Source: Paenibacillus sp. FSL R5-0766 (GTDB lineage Bacteria; Bacillota; Bacilli; Paenibacillales; Paenibacillaceae). From it: 64,000 nt of DNA. The number at the start of each line of letters is the position of its first letter. Position 1 is the stretch's first letter. The stretch spans positions 6,014,001 through 6,078,000 of the forward strand of contig NZ_CP150227.1 in the NCBI RefSeq assembly GCF_037971845.1. Direction: 5' to 3'. The translations under genes were made by a program, and so were the position numbers. The notes below the pieces were generated by a model. It was not told where the DNA came from. It ran no database searches and worked only from the letters and a program-made list of their open reading frames with translations. Below, piece after piece: positions 37,007-50,000 of the stretch.

Positions 37007-37657
37007 ATGAACACAATTACCGGTCAATTCAACAAAACAAATGATTTTGATAACATCGTCTTGGAGCGCCATTCCGTTAAAGCCTACGACCCTGAAGTGA
37101 AGATCAGCCGCGAGGAGATGACCGAAATACTGGCGAAAGCTTCACGTGCCCCTTCGGCCATTAACATGCAACCTTGGCGTTTTCTTGTTATCGACAGTGC
37201 CGAAGGCAAAGAGAAGCTTGCACCACTGGCCTCTTTTAACCAGACACAGGCACTAACGTCTTCCGCTGTCATTGCCGTGTTTTACGATGCCAACAACGTT
37301 GAATACATGGAAGAGATTTTCAGCAAATCAGTGGAACTTGGGTACATGCCCCAAGACATCATGGATATGCAGATGCAGCAGGTAAAACCTTATTATGCGA
37401 ACATAAACGCATCCGAATTGCGTGATATGAACCTCATTGACTCAGGCCTCATATCCATGCAACTCATGCTCGTTGCCCGTGCTCATGGTTATGATACCAA
37501 CCCTATGGCCGGTTATGACAAAGGTCAGATCGCCGAAGCGTTCGGCCTGGATAAAGAACGGTTCCAGCCCGTCATGTTGATCTCCATAGGGAAAGCAGCC
37601 AAAGAAGGCTATCCTTCCTATCGTCTCCCGGTTGAAACGATTACAACTTGGGCATAA
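37007..37657 (+). CDS. nitroreductase family protein
   Basis: 216 residues from the ATG at 37007 (AGGAGA upstream; an ATG at 36989 lies within that site). FMN-dependent NAD(P)H oxidoreductase fold: LERHSVKAYDPEVKISREE, ASRAPSAINMQPWRFLVID (FMN contacts) and ISMQLMLVARAHGYDTNPMAG. Reduces nitro compounds or quinones; natural substrate unknown. Divergent from a MerR regulator. Confidence 0.92.
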   Translation: MNTITGQFNKTNDFDNIVLERHSVKAYDPEVKISREEMTEILAKASRAPSAINMQPWRFLVIDSAEGKEKLAPLASFNQTQALTSSAVIAVFYDANNVEYMEEIFSKSVELGYMPQDIMDMQMQQVKPYYANINASELRDMNLIDSGLISMQLMLVARAHGYDTNPMAGYDKGQIAEAFGLDKERFQPVMLISIGKAAKEGYPSYRLPVETITTWA

Positions 37658-38053
37658 TCAACAGCTACTCTCAATGAAGTAATATCTCTTGTATTAAATA
37701 GTTAAGTTAATATAACAACTATAAGTAAATACTAAGTCTGAAAAATAGATAAAAATTACTGTGCATTCCATAATACCAGAGTACTCATCCTATATCAGTT
37801 AAAGGCTTTCATTATAATAGCCTCATACTGATTTGGACAGAGGAACATTAATTATAAGTTCATAAACAAAGGGTCCTGATGACAACTGTCATCAGGACCC
37901 TTTGTTACATAACTTAAATACTTTTGTCAGGTGATAAAAAGTCGTGAAACCACCACAGATTACCACAAAAAGAAAATTACCACTTCCTCAATATACCGAA
38001 TGTCGCATATAACGTGCTTAAATGATCCATTTTCACCCAAGCCGGGTAAGGGA
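37658..38053. other. intergenic region between nitroreductase and pmxE
   Basis: 396 AT-rich bases with convergent genes on each side. Apart from the hairpin at 37868-37903 nothing was recognised: no open frame with a binding site, no known RNA, no mobile-element end. It marks the downstream border of the polymyxin operon. Confidence 0.6.
37868..37903. terminator. strong bidirectional terminator at the end of the polymyxin operon
   Basis: AAAGGGTCCTGATGA / TCATCAGGACCCTTT, 15-bp perfect arms with a short CAACTG loop. It serves pmxE (minus) and perhaps the nitroreductase gene (plus). Confidence 0.88.
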
Positions 38054-41000
38054 TTAGAAAATAATATCAATAACCTCTAGCTCATCTTGCTCCTGTTCAG
38101 TTTGGCCATTCAGGGAAATATCCTTTAACATTACCGAAGGCTGTTCGGCAATTTGGTTGATGATCACGAGCAGGTCTTGAGCGAAATTGTCGATCAGATT
38201 GCGCGTAAACAACTTCGTCGCATATTCAAACTGCCCGTTCATTCCCTCATCCAAGAGCGAAATGACCAAGGTAAGGTCAAATTGGGAAACCGCATGCGTT
38301 TCCGGATAAGATTCGATCTGGATTTCCCCGAAGCTTTGAACGTTATCTTCCTTCGTTTCCAGTGTAAACATGACATCGAATAAAGGATTGCGACTTTGAT
38401 CGCGCGGCACCTGCAGCTTTTTCACAAGTTCTTCAAACGGATAATCCTGGTGGTCGTAGGCCCCCAGCATCGTTTCTTTGACTTCGTTCAAGTAAGCGAG
38501 GAACGTCTTCTCCCCGGATGGATAATGACGAATCGCCAACGTGTTGACAAACATTCCGATGAGCGGCTCCAGGTCGGCATGTGTGCGGCCCGAAACCGGT
38601 GTGCCTACAATGAAGTCTTCTTGTCCCGAGTACTTGCTGAGCAGGATTGAATAGGCCGCCGATAACACCATATATAGGGTAGCACCATTCTCATCGGCAA
38701 TGCGTTGCAAGCTGTCGGTCATCTGCTTGTCGATACTGAAAGGCAGCACATCTCCCTCAAAGCTGCGAGTGGCAGGTCTGACAAAGTCCGTAGGCAACTC
38801 AAGCGTTGGCAGTTCACCTTCCAGCATGTCCAGCCAGTAGGCTTCCTGGTGTTTCAGCCGTTCTTTTACAGGTTCGGACTGCTGCCAAGCGGCGAATTCC
38901 TTGTATTGAATCCGAAGCGGTTCCAGTGTCTCACCGTTATACAGGCGCAGCAGTTCTTCGATGAAGATACCCATCGACATGCCATCCGTGACGATATGAT
39001 GAATGTCCAGCATAAGCAGATGACGTTCCGCTTCCCATTCAACTAAGCCCACACGCAGCAGCGGCGGCCGGTCCAAATCAAAGACACGTACAAAGGCATC
39101 CGCAATGCTTTTCGTTTCACTTTCCGTCGCTTTTGTATACTCGACGGCAAACTCCAAGTCCGAATAAACCCGTTGTACCGGTTCGCCGTCGACCATTTCG
39201 AAGCCAGTTCGCAAAACTTCGTGACGAGCGATTAATCCTTGGAGCGCCGCCTCGAATTGATTCCGCTCCAAGCGTCCGACGAGAACCGTCATGCCGGACA
39301 TGTTGTAGCTAAGCTCGGCGCCTTCCATCTGCTGCTGGATGTACAGCCGTTTTTGCACAGAGGAAAGCGGATAATGCTCCCTTTTATCCAGAACCGGAAT
39401 GGAGAGGAATTCCTGCTGTTCCAATCGGCTAATCACTTCAGCCATCGCTTCAATAGTCGAATACCGGAATACATCGCGTAGCGGCAGGTCCACGTGCAGC
39501 TCCTTGTGCACCTTGCTGACCAGCGTTGTCGCCCGCAGCGAGTGACCGCCGAGGTCGAAGAAGTTGTCCGTCACACCAATCGTAACTGACCCGAGCACGT
39601 CCTGCCAGATGGAGACCAGTTTCGCCTCCAGATCGGTGCGTGGCCCCACGTATTCGCGCCCTGCACTTACTCCCTCTTCCGGTGCCGGCAGAGCTTTCCT
39701 GTCAATTTTCCCGTTTGGTGTCAGAGGTAAATGCTCCAGCTCCACGAAGTACGACGGGATCATGTAACCAGGCAACTCGCTGGAGATTGCTCGTTTCAGG
39801 TCGGCCGCCGTCAGTTCGATATCCGTTGTGTAGTAGGCGCACAGCGCCTTTTGCCCATTCTCATCACTTCGAACCAGCACCACCGCTTCGCGTATACCTA
39901 CCACCCGCAACAGCTGTGACTCGATCTCACCCGTCTCGATCCGGTACCCCCGGATTTTCGCCTGATTGTCGATCCGGCCGATGAAGTCCACGTTGCCGTC
40001 CTCCATCCATCGCGCCAAATCTCCCGTGCGATACAATCGCTCACCCGCGGTGAAAGGACTGTCTACAAACTTCTCTTCCGTCAGCTCTGGACGGTTCAAG
40101 TACCCGCGCGCCACACCGACTCCGCCGATAACCAATTCGCCCAGCACCCCGACTGGAACAGGATTCAGATGTGCATCCACGATGTAAAACTTCGCATTCA
40201 ACCACGCTTTGCCAATCGGCACATTCCCTGTCTGAGGAAGTCTCGACAACTCCTCGTCATAGAAACTGGAGTCAATTGCTGCTTCCGTTACGCCGTAAGC
40301 GTTAATGATGCGGAATGACGGACCAAACCGTTCCTGTAAGGTTCGGTAATCTGCCACGCTGCAGCTGTCCGAGCTTGTGATCAGCAGCTCCATCCCGCTC
40401 AAATCCAGCCCTTGCTCGTGCACGTACTCCATAAACGGCACGATCAGTGCTGGTGTTGATTCAAAGATTGACACTTGCTCCCGCTCTATCCAGTAATGCA
40501 GACGAGACGGATCGATCCGGTCGTCCTTCGGTACAATGACCATGGTACCGCCGTTGTACAACGTCCGCGCAATGTCACCCACGAACACGTCAAACGAGAA
40601 GCTTGCGAGCTGCAACAGACGCACCGGGAACTGATCCAACCGGTATTCCCGTCGGTAGCCTGCTGCCGTGTTCACCAGGCTGCGGTGCTCGATCATTACA
40701 CCCTTTGGCTTGCCCGTCGTCCCCGACGTGTAGATCACATACGCCAAATCCTCCGGACGAGCTTCATAGAAGCTGTCCATACCGACAACATCAACATCAT
40801 TTGGATGACTCTCGCCACCACCGTTCACAGCCCCCGTTAGCTTGCCGGGGTCTATACCGGAAACCGTACCAGTGCCCATCGGGGCATCTACCCGATCTTC
40901 GCTGTATGACGTTTCGTCATCGAGATACAGCACCTTCGCCAGTGCCAGCTCCTCTTCGCTGAGCCAGGCTTCGGCACGCTCTCGCAGCGGCGTTTGCGTC

Positions 41001-44000
41001 AGCAGCACCTTCGCTCCGCTGTCTTCCAGCATGAACCGCACACGGTCCGCCGGATAATCCGGGTCAAGCGGTACATACGCCCCTCCCGCTTTCCAGACGG
41101 CCATCACAGCCACCAGCAGGTCCACCGAACGCTCGGCGAGAATGCCAACGATTGTCTCCCGACCAATGCCGCTTCCACGCAGCGTAGTCGCCAAGCGATT
41201 CGCCCGCTCGTTTAGCTCCGCATACGTAAGCCGATCGTTCTCGTAGAGGACAGCTTCCGCTTCCGGCGTGTGTTCCGCCTGTTCCTCGAACAGTCGATGG
41301 AACGCTGCCACAGGAGCCACTTCCGGCTGCGCCGGGTTAAACGCGCCGAGAATTTCTTCTTTTTCCGCCGCCGTCAAAATATCCAACTCGGAAATTGTCG
41401 CTGACGGGTTGCAGAGAAGGGATTCAAGCAACTGCAAGTAGTGGGCAGCCAACTTCTCCACCGTTTCGGTTTTATATAGAGCCGTGGCGTATTCAAACAG
41501 ATATTCCAAGCCTTCCTCAATCTCCGTAACGTCCAAGCTGAGATCGAATTTGGACACAATTTCTTCGCTGGCATACGTCGACAAATGCAGTCCCGGAAGC
41601 TGAATTTCCAAATTTTCTGTATTCTGCAAAGCAAACATCGTATCAAACAGCGGATTACGGCTTAAATCACGAGTCACGTTTACCTTATCCACCAGTTCCT
41701 CAAACGGATAATTCTGATGTTCAAAAGCACCCAGCGTTGTCTCCTTGATTTCCTTCAAGTAGTCAAGGAACGTCTTACCAGCAACCGGGTAACTGCGGAT
41801 GGCCAATGTATTAACGAACATCCCGATCAGCGGCTGAACATCGCTGTGATTTCTACCCGCAATCGGCGTACCTACCACCACGTCTTCCTGACCTGAATAT
41901 TTATGCAGAAGCACGTTATACGCCGCAAGCAGAACCATGTAAAGCGTTGCGCCGTTTTCAGCTGCAAGCCGTTTCAGACCTTCGCTTTTCTCAATATTCA
42001 TAAACAATTGCAGCGTACGGCCCTCGTAGCTCTGCATAGCCGGGCGCGGATAGTCCGTTGGCATTTCCAGAACTGGCAGTTCTCCGCTGAACATGTCAAT
42101 CCAGTAGGCTTCCTGCTTGGCAAGCTGCGTTTTCTGCTCGTCCGATTGCTGCCATACTGCATAATCTTTGTACTGAATGCGGAGTGGCTTGAGCGACTCC
42201 CCGCTGTACAAGTGCACGAACTCTTCGATCAGTACGTCCATTGAAACGCCGTCCGATACGATATGGTGTGTATCGAACATCAGTATATGCCGGTCTGGCG
42301 CGAGTTCGGCAATGCCCACCCGCAGAAGTGGTGGCTTCGCTAGATCAAACGCACGAACGAATTGGCGCACCGTTTCTTCCGCCTGTTCCCCGCTGATCTG
42401 CACATATTCCACCTGGAAGGTGACTTCTTCGTAAATCCGCTGAACCGCTTCGCCTTCAACCATCTCAAAGCTGGTACGCAGCGTTTCATGACGAGCTACA
42501 AGCCCGCGGAACGCTTCTTCAAACCGCTGCCGGTCGAGCTGCCCTTCGAGCAACATAGCTCCCGGTATGTTGTAGCTCAGCTCGCCTCCTTCCAGCTGGT
42601 TCAAGATATAGAGACGTTTCTGAGCAGAAGAGAGTGGATAGTACTCGCTAGGTTCCGCAGCCGGAATAGCCATAAACGAACCGATCTCCAAACGCTTCAT
42701 AGCTATTGCCATTTCCTCAACTGTCGAGTAGCGGAATACGTCGCGAAGCGGGAATTGGGCGCCCAGCTCCTTATGCATTTTGCTGACAAGTGTTGTCGCA
42801 CGCAGGGAGTGTCCTCCGAGGTCGAAGAAGTTGTCCGTTACGCCTACCACCTTCTCCCGAACAAGCACTTCCTGCCAAATGGCAGCCAGTTTTGCCTCCA
42901 GTTCGGTGCGCGGCGCCACGTATTCGCGGCCTCCCCCTTCCGGCGCTGGCAGCGCCTTCCGGTCAATTTTCCCATTCGGCGTTAGAGGCAATTGCTTCAG
43001 TTCGACGAAATACGACGGAATCATGTATCCCGGTAGCTCACTGGAGATCGCCCGTTTCAAATCTGCCGCCGTCAAGCCTTCTTCAACTGTATAATAAGCG
43101 CACAATGCTTTCTGCCCCTCTTGATCTTCCCTGACAACAACGACCGCTTCCTTCACACCACCTACACTCAGCAGCTCTGCTTCGACTTCGCCCGTCTCGA
43201 TCCGGTAACCCCGGATTTTCGCCTGGTTATCGATCCGGCCGATGAAGTCCACGTTGCCATCCTCCATCCACTTCGCCAAATCTCCCGTGCGATACAACCG
43301 CTCACCAGCGGTGAAAGGACTGTCTACAAACTTCTCTTCCGTCAGCTCTGGACGGTTCAAGTACCCGCGCGCCACACCGACTCCGCCGATAACCAATTCG
43401 CCCAGCACCCCGACCGGTACGGGATTCAGATGTGCATCCACGATGTAAAACTTCGCATTTAACCACGCTTTGCCAATCGGCACATGGCCTGTCGGCGGCA
43501 GTTTCTCCAACCCCTCGTCATAGAAACTGGAGTCAATTGCCGCTTCCGTCACACCGTAGGCGTTAATGATGCGGAATGACGGACCAAACCGTTCCTGTAA
43601 GGTACGGTAATCTGCCACACTGCAGCTGTCCGAGCTAGTGATCAACAGCTCCATCCCGCTCAACTCCAGCCCCTGCTCATGCACGTACTCCATAAACGGC
43701 ACGATCAGCGCCGGCGTTGATTCAAAAATCGTCACTTGCTCCCGCTCTATCCAGTAATGCAGACGAGACGGATCGATCCGATCGTCCTTCGGTACAATGA
43801 CCATGGTACCGCCGTTGTACAGCGTCCGCGCAATGTCACCCACGAACACGTCAAACGAGAAGCTTGCGAGCTGCAACAGACGCACCGGGAACTGATCCAA
43901 CCGGTATTCCCGTCGGTAGCCTGCTGCCGTGTTCACCAGGCTGCGGTGCTCGATCATTACACCCTTTGGCTTGCCCGTCGTCCCCGACGTGTAGATCACA

Positions 44001-47000
44001 TACGCCAAATCCTCCGGGCAAGCTTCATGGAAGCTGTCCATACCAACAACATCAATATCATTTGGATGACTCTCGCCACCACCGTTCACAGCCCCCGTTA
44101 GCTTGCCGGGGTCTATACCGGAAACCGTACCAGTGCCCATCGAGGCATCTACCCGATCTTCGCTGTATGACGTTTCGTCATCGAGATACAGCACCTTCGC
44201 CAGTGCCAGCTCCTCTTCGCTGAGCCAGGCTTCGGCACGCTCTCGCAGCGGCGTTTGCGTCAGCAGTACCTTCGCTCCGCTGTCTTCCAGCATGAACCGC
44301 ACACGGTCCGCCGGATAATCCGGGTCAAGCGGTACATATGCCCCTCCCGCTTTCCAGACGGCCATCACAGCCACCAGAAGGTCCACCGAACGCTCGGCGA
44401 GAATGCCAACGATTGTCTCCCGACCGATGCCGCTTACACGCAGCGTTGCCGACAGGCGGTTCGCCCGCTCATTCAACTCCGCATACGTCAGCCGATCGTT
44501 CTCGTAGACAACGGCTTCCTCTTCCGGTGTACGTTCCGCCTGTTCCTCGAACAGGCGATGGAAGGCGGCTACAGGAGCCACTTCCGGCTGCACCGGATTA
44601 AACTCGCCGACAATTTCTTCTTTTTCCGCCGCCGTCAGAAGCTCTAACTCATGTACACGAACATTCGGGTTAGCCGCAACCTGCTCCAATGCACGGGCAA
44701 AATGACCGTGGATCTGCCTGATGTCTTGCTCTCTGAATGTCAGTGCATTGTACGTAAATCGTAGCAAAATATGCTCTTCCGGAATGACGGTAATGTCCAG
44801 GTCGTAGTTCGTTTGTTCCGGCGATTGGATATTAGCGATTTTCAGCGCATCTTGGCCTCCGCCGACAACTTGTTCAATCTGTTCTTCCATCGGATAATTT
44901 TCAAAGACCATGATATGGTTGATCAAGTCGCGCTTTTGCTCGCTCAGCGACTGAATTTCGAACAGCGGGAACGTTTCGTAAGCTCCCGATGCCAGCGCTT
45001 GATCCTGTGTTTTTCTCAAGATATCGGCTACCGTCTCCTCGGCTTTACCTTGAATACGGACCGGGATCGTATTAATAAACAGGCCAATCATGCTTTCGAT
45101 GCCCGGAATTTCCGCCGGACGCCCGGATACAACGGAGCCGAACACAACATCCTCGCTGTTGTTGTATATCTGTAAGACCAGTCCCCATACAGTCTGCATA
45201 AACGTGTTGAGTGTCACCTGTTGCTGGCGCGCCACACGTTCAATTTGCTCAGTCAGTCCCTTGCTGAGTTCCACATCGATTTCAGCCATTTCAAAAGCAT
45301 GCTGTTTCAGCTGCGTTCTCTCCTGCGGCAGCCTGGTCTGCTGATCGTAACCCGCCAAATACTCCGACCAGTAACCCGAAGCTTTTGCTACATCTTGAGC
45401 TTCCAGCCATTCGATATACCGGGAGTATGAGGTAACCGGAGGAAGCTCTAGCGCTCGCTTCTCCTGAAAGGCAAAGTAAGTGTCGAACACTTCCTTGATC
45501 ATGAAGGACATACACCAGCCATCCATCAAAATGTGATGATGACTCCAGATCACATGGTAGGCTTCGTCGCCTGTGCGCAAAACGGTCACACGCATAAGAG
45601 AGTCTTGAGCCAAATCAAACTTGTTAGCTTTATCCGCGCTGACAAAATGGGCTATCGTTTTCTCCGGGTGTTCATCTCTTGCCGAACGAAGATCTTCAAA
45701 GTACACTTCACATTTCCGCTCGCGGAATACCACTTGAATCGGCTCGTCTCTCCAGCCGGTAATAAAGTTGGTCCGCAGCGCCTCATTTCGCTGTACCAGC
45801 GTATCCAATCCCCGGGTGAAGGCTTCCACATTCAGGCTTCCATACAGATCGAAGGTTACCTGTTCGAAGTAAGCTTCCGAATCGGCATCCAGCAGGCTGT
45901 GGAACAACATCCCTTTTTGCAGTGGAGTCAGGGTATATACATTCTCCAGTTCGCCGAGTGCCGCCGTATGTTCGGACAGCCGCTCCAGTTCCTCCACCGT
46001 CACATCTTGAAGCAGTACGTCACTAGGCGTAAGCTCCGGCTGCTCTTTCGATACGCAATGGCTGATGACCTCACGCAAACTCGATTGAAGCAGGGAGCCC
46101 AGGCGCTCAACCGTCTCCCGTTGATACTGGGTTTCCCCATAACGGATCGTGAGTTCCAACACGCCTTCCGACACCATACCGTTGATATCGAGGACATAAT
46201 CCATCACAGCATTCGGACTTGAATCGGAGCCCGGACTGAACGGAGACGGCTGCGAGCCACTGCTTTCGTGATCCTGGTCGAACTGGCCCAGATAGTTAAA
46301 ACTGATCTCCGGCTCCAAAACGAAGCTCTCTCCGGCACGCGGCGCCGACAAATAACGCAGGATGCCATAGCCGATCCCTTTGTTCGGAATGCGACGCAAG
46401 TTTTCTTTCACCTGTTTCACCTGATGACCGAGTGCAACGTGACCTGGCTCCAGAACAACAGGGAATTGGCTTGTAAACCAACCTACCGTGCGCGTAATGT
46501 CCACATCTGGCAAAAGCTCTTCCCGGCCGTGGCCTTCGAGATTCACCAGCACGCGTTCCTGACCGCTCCAAGCTTGTACTGAGAGGCCCAGCGCGGCAAG
46601 CAGCAAATCGTTCATTTCCGTATGGTAAGCACGGTGAGCCTGCTTAAGCAACTGTTCGGTTTCGTCCACTGTCCATCGAACGGTTACGAGCCCGCTGTCC
46701 TTCAGCTTGGATCTGCCTTGTTCATAATCTTTTGGAAGCGGCTCATAGGCCAATTGCTCGATATACTGCCAATACGTTCTCTCGCTTTCCATCGCCGGCC
46801 CGTTCGCATAATCAGCGAGCTGTTTCGCCCACGTTTGGAATGAATCCGTTTTGAGCGGCAGACGGATCAGCTGTCCTTGCAGCGCCTGCTCATAGGCGGC
46901 TGCAAAATCCTCAAGCAGAATCCGCCAGGATACGCCGTCTACGACCAAGTGATGGATCGCGATGAGCAGATGGTCGCCATCGTCGCAGCGGAACAAACCA

Positions 47001-50000
47001 AGCTTCACCAGCGGACCGTTTTCCAGATCGATGCTTGCTTGAATGTCATTTGCCTTAACCTCTACCGCTTCTTTCACGTCACGGACTCCCTTGAAATCGA
47101 TAACTTCCAGATCGAACAGCACTTCATTCTCCCCGGCGCCTCGGTTCCAGACGGTATAACCATTCTCGGTTTGACGATAAACCGTACGAAGAGCATCGTG
47201 ATGCACGATAAGCTGACGCACTGCTTGGCTTAAAGCTTTTTCATCAAAGCCTTGCTTGGAGAACTGCATAATCGCCTGATTGCTATGATGCACATCGGCC
47301 GGATTTTGTTCAAAGAACCAGCGCTGAATCGGGGTCAGGATAACCTCTCCCGTCACTTCGGCCTGGCTTGCCGTTCTCGCCGCTGTTTGCAACCGCAAAC
47401 TAAGGGCGGAGATCGTCGGGTAATGGAACAAATCTTTCATGACCAGCTTGTACCCCGTTTGCAAAAGACGAGAAGATACCTGTAAAGCTTTAATTGAATC
47501 CCCACCAAGCGCAAAGAAATTATCCATGGTGCCAACCTGATCCACGCCTAACACTGACTGCCAGACCAACGCGAGTGCTTTCTCGGCTGGAGTACGCGGC
47601 GCCGTGTATGCAGCCTCGGCACGAATGCTTCCTTCCGGCACAGGCAACGCTTTACGGTCGATCTTGCCGTTCGGTGTAAGCGGTAGTTGATCCAGACGCA
47701 TGATTCGCGAAGGCACCATATGAGAAGGCAGTACGGCGTCCAGATGGGCCACAAGCCCTTCCAGATCGAAGCTGGAATCCACTACGACATACCCGCACAA
47801 ATATTTCTGCCCCCGCTCGTCCGTCCGGTCGATGACAAGCGCTTGACGCACCTCGGCAACATTTTTCATGGCCGCTTCAATCTCACCAAGCTCGATCCGG
47901 TAACCGCGAATTTTCACCTGATTGTCGATTCGCCCGATGAAATCTACGTTGCCGTCAGGCATCCAGCGTGCCAGATCACCCGTCCGGTACAACCGCTCCC
48001 CAGCGGTTAACGGGCTATCTACGAATTTCTCCGCCGTTAAATCCGGGCGGTTCAAGTAACCGCGGGCCACACCCGCTCCGCCGATAACCAGTTCGCCCAG
48101 CACCCCGATCGGCACCGGCTTCAGATTTGCATCCACGATGTAGAATCTGGCGTTCAGCCACGCTTTCCCGATGGGCACGCTACCCGCCTTCGGCAACTTC
48201 TCCAGCGGCTCGTCATAGAAGCTGGAGTCAATCGCTGCTTCCGTTACGCCGTAGCTGTTAATAATACGGAACTGCGAGCCAAAGCGCTCCTGCAAGGTGC
48301 GGTAATCCGCTACACTGCACGCATCTGAGCTTGTGATCAGCAGCTGCATCGAGCCAAGGTCCAGACCCTCGGCATACACATGCTCCATGAACGGCACGAT
48401 CAGTGCCGGAGTTGATTCGAACACCGTCACGGCGTAATCACGAATCCAGCCATAGAGGCGGGTTGGATCAATCCGGTCTTCCTTCGGCACGATGACCATA
48501 GTTCCACCGTTGTACAGCGTCCGTGCAATGTCACCGACGAACACATCAAACGAGAAACTGGCAAGTTGCAACAGCCGGATTGGGAACTGATCCAGACGGT
48601 AGTCCCGCCGGTAGCCCGCCGCCGTGTTCACCAAGCTGCGGTGTTCCACTGCCACGCCCTTCGGACGGCCCGTCGTACCGGAGGTGTAGATGACGTAAGC
48701 CAGATCGCCCGGCTTGTTCACATTTGCCGGATTGGATGCGAGATCCGCCGCTTGTGCGTTCTGCTCAGCTTCTGCCGTGGCAGATGTTTCGGCAACAGCC
48801 GTTGCCACTTGCGCCAAAGCCTCCGCCTCTGTGCCCTCTTCGCCCAAAGCTTGTACGCCTACAGCTGTTTCCACCGTGCCTAGGCTGTACGCCGCGGCGT
48901 CATCAAGTGCAAGCACCGTTTGCAGCGTTAAAGCTCTGTCGCTGCGCCAAGCTTCCGCCTGCTCCAACAGGCAGGTCTGCGTAAGCAACACCGATGCCCC
49001 GCTGTCCGCGAGCATATATTCGATCCGCTCCGCTGGATAGTCGGGGTCAAGCGGTACATAAGCACCTCCAGCTTTCCATACGGCGAGCACCCCGATCAGC
49101 AGCTCGGCCGAACGGTCGGCCAGAATGCCAACCACCTGTTCCGACTTCACCCCGCGTGCCCGCAGTACATACGCCAGACGATTCGCTTTAGCATTCAGCT
49201 CCGCATACGTCAGCTTGCTGTCTTCGTATACAACCGCCAGCGCTCCCGGAGTGCGCTCCGCCTGCTCCTCGAACAGCTCGTGGAACGTTCTCTCTCTCCA
49301 CGACTCATCTGCTTCCAAACCTGTACCCTCTGCAGCGTATTGCTTCGCAAGAGCCGAAGACGACACGTCAAACCCGACCAATAAATTATCCTTTTCGCTG
49401 TTCGTCAATATATCCAAATCCGAAATCCGCGCACCCGGCTGAGCCAGGATCGACGCCAAAAGCTGCTCGTAATGACCCGCCAGCCGTACCATCGTTTCCT
49501 GCTTAAACAACGAGGTAGCGTACTCGATCTTGCAAACCAACTCGTTACCCTCTTCCACGATATCCAAGCTAAGATCAAACTTCGCCGTCTTTTCCTCGAT
49601 GTCAAACAGTGACCATTGCAAGCCTTCAAGAGTTAAATCCAGGCTTTCGTGCTTTTGCAAAGAAAACATGGTGTCAAACAGCGGATTTCGGCTTAAATCC
49701 CGGGTCACCTGAAGAGCTTCTACCAGCTCCTCAAACGGATAGTCCTGGTGCTCGAAGGCTCCAAGTGTCGTTTCCTTCACTTCCTGCAAGTAATCCATGA
49801 ACGTCCGCTCTGCCGTCGGACCCAAGCGAAGGGCCAGCGTATTGACAAACATGCCGATTATCGGCTGCAAGTCGGCGTGAGAACGAGCGGCAATCGGAGT
49901 GCCAACTACTATATCTTCCTGTCCCGCGTATTTATGAAGTAATACAGAGTACGCAGCCAGCAGAAGCATGTACAACGTTGCCCCCGAATCGCTGGCAAGC

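Noticed and set aside
37658..38053. Regulator or small gene downstream of pmxE
   Set aside because: No frame with a binding site; only the strong hairpin is supported.
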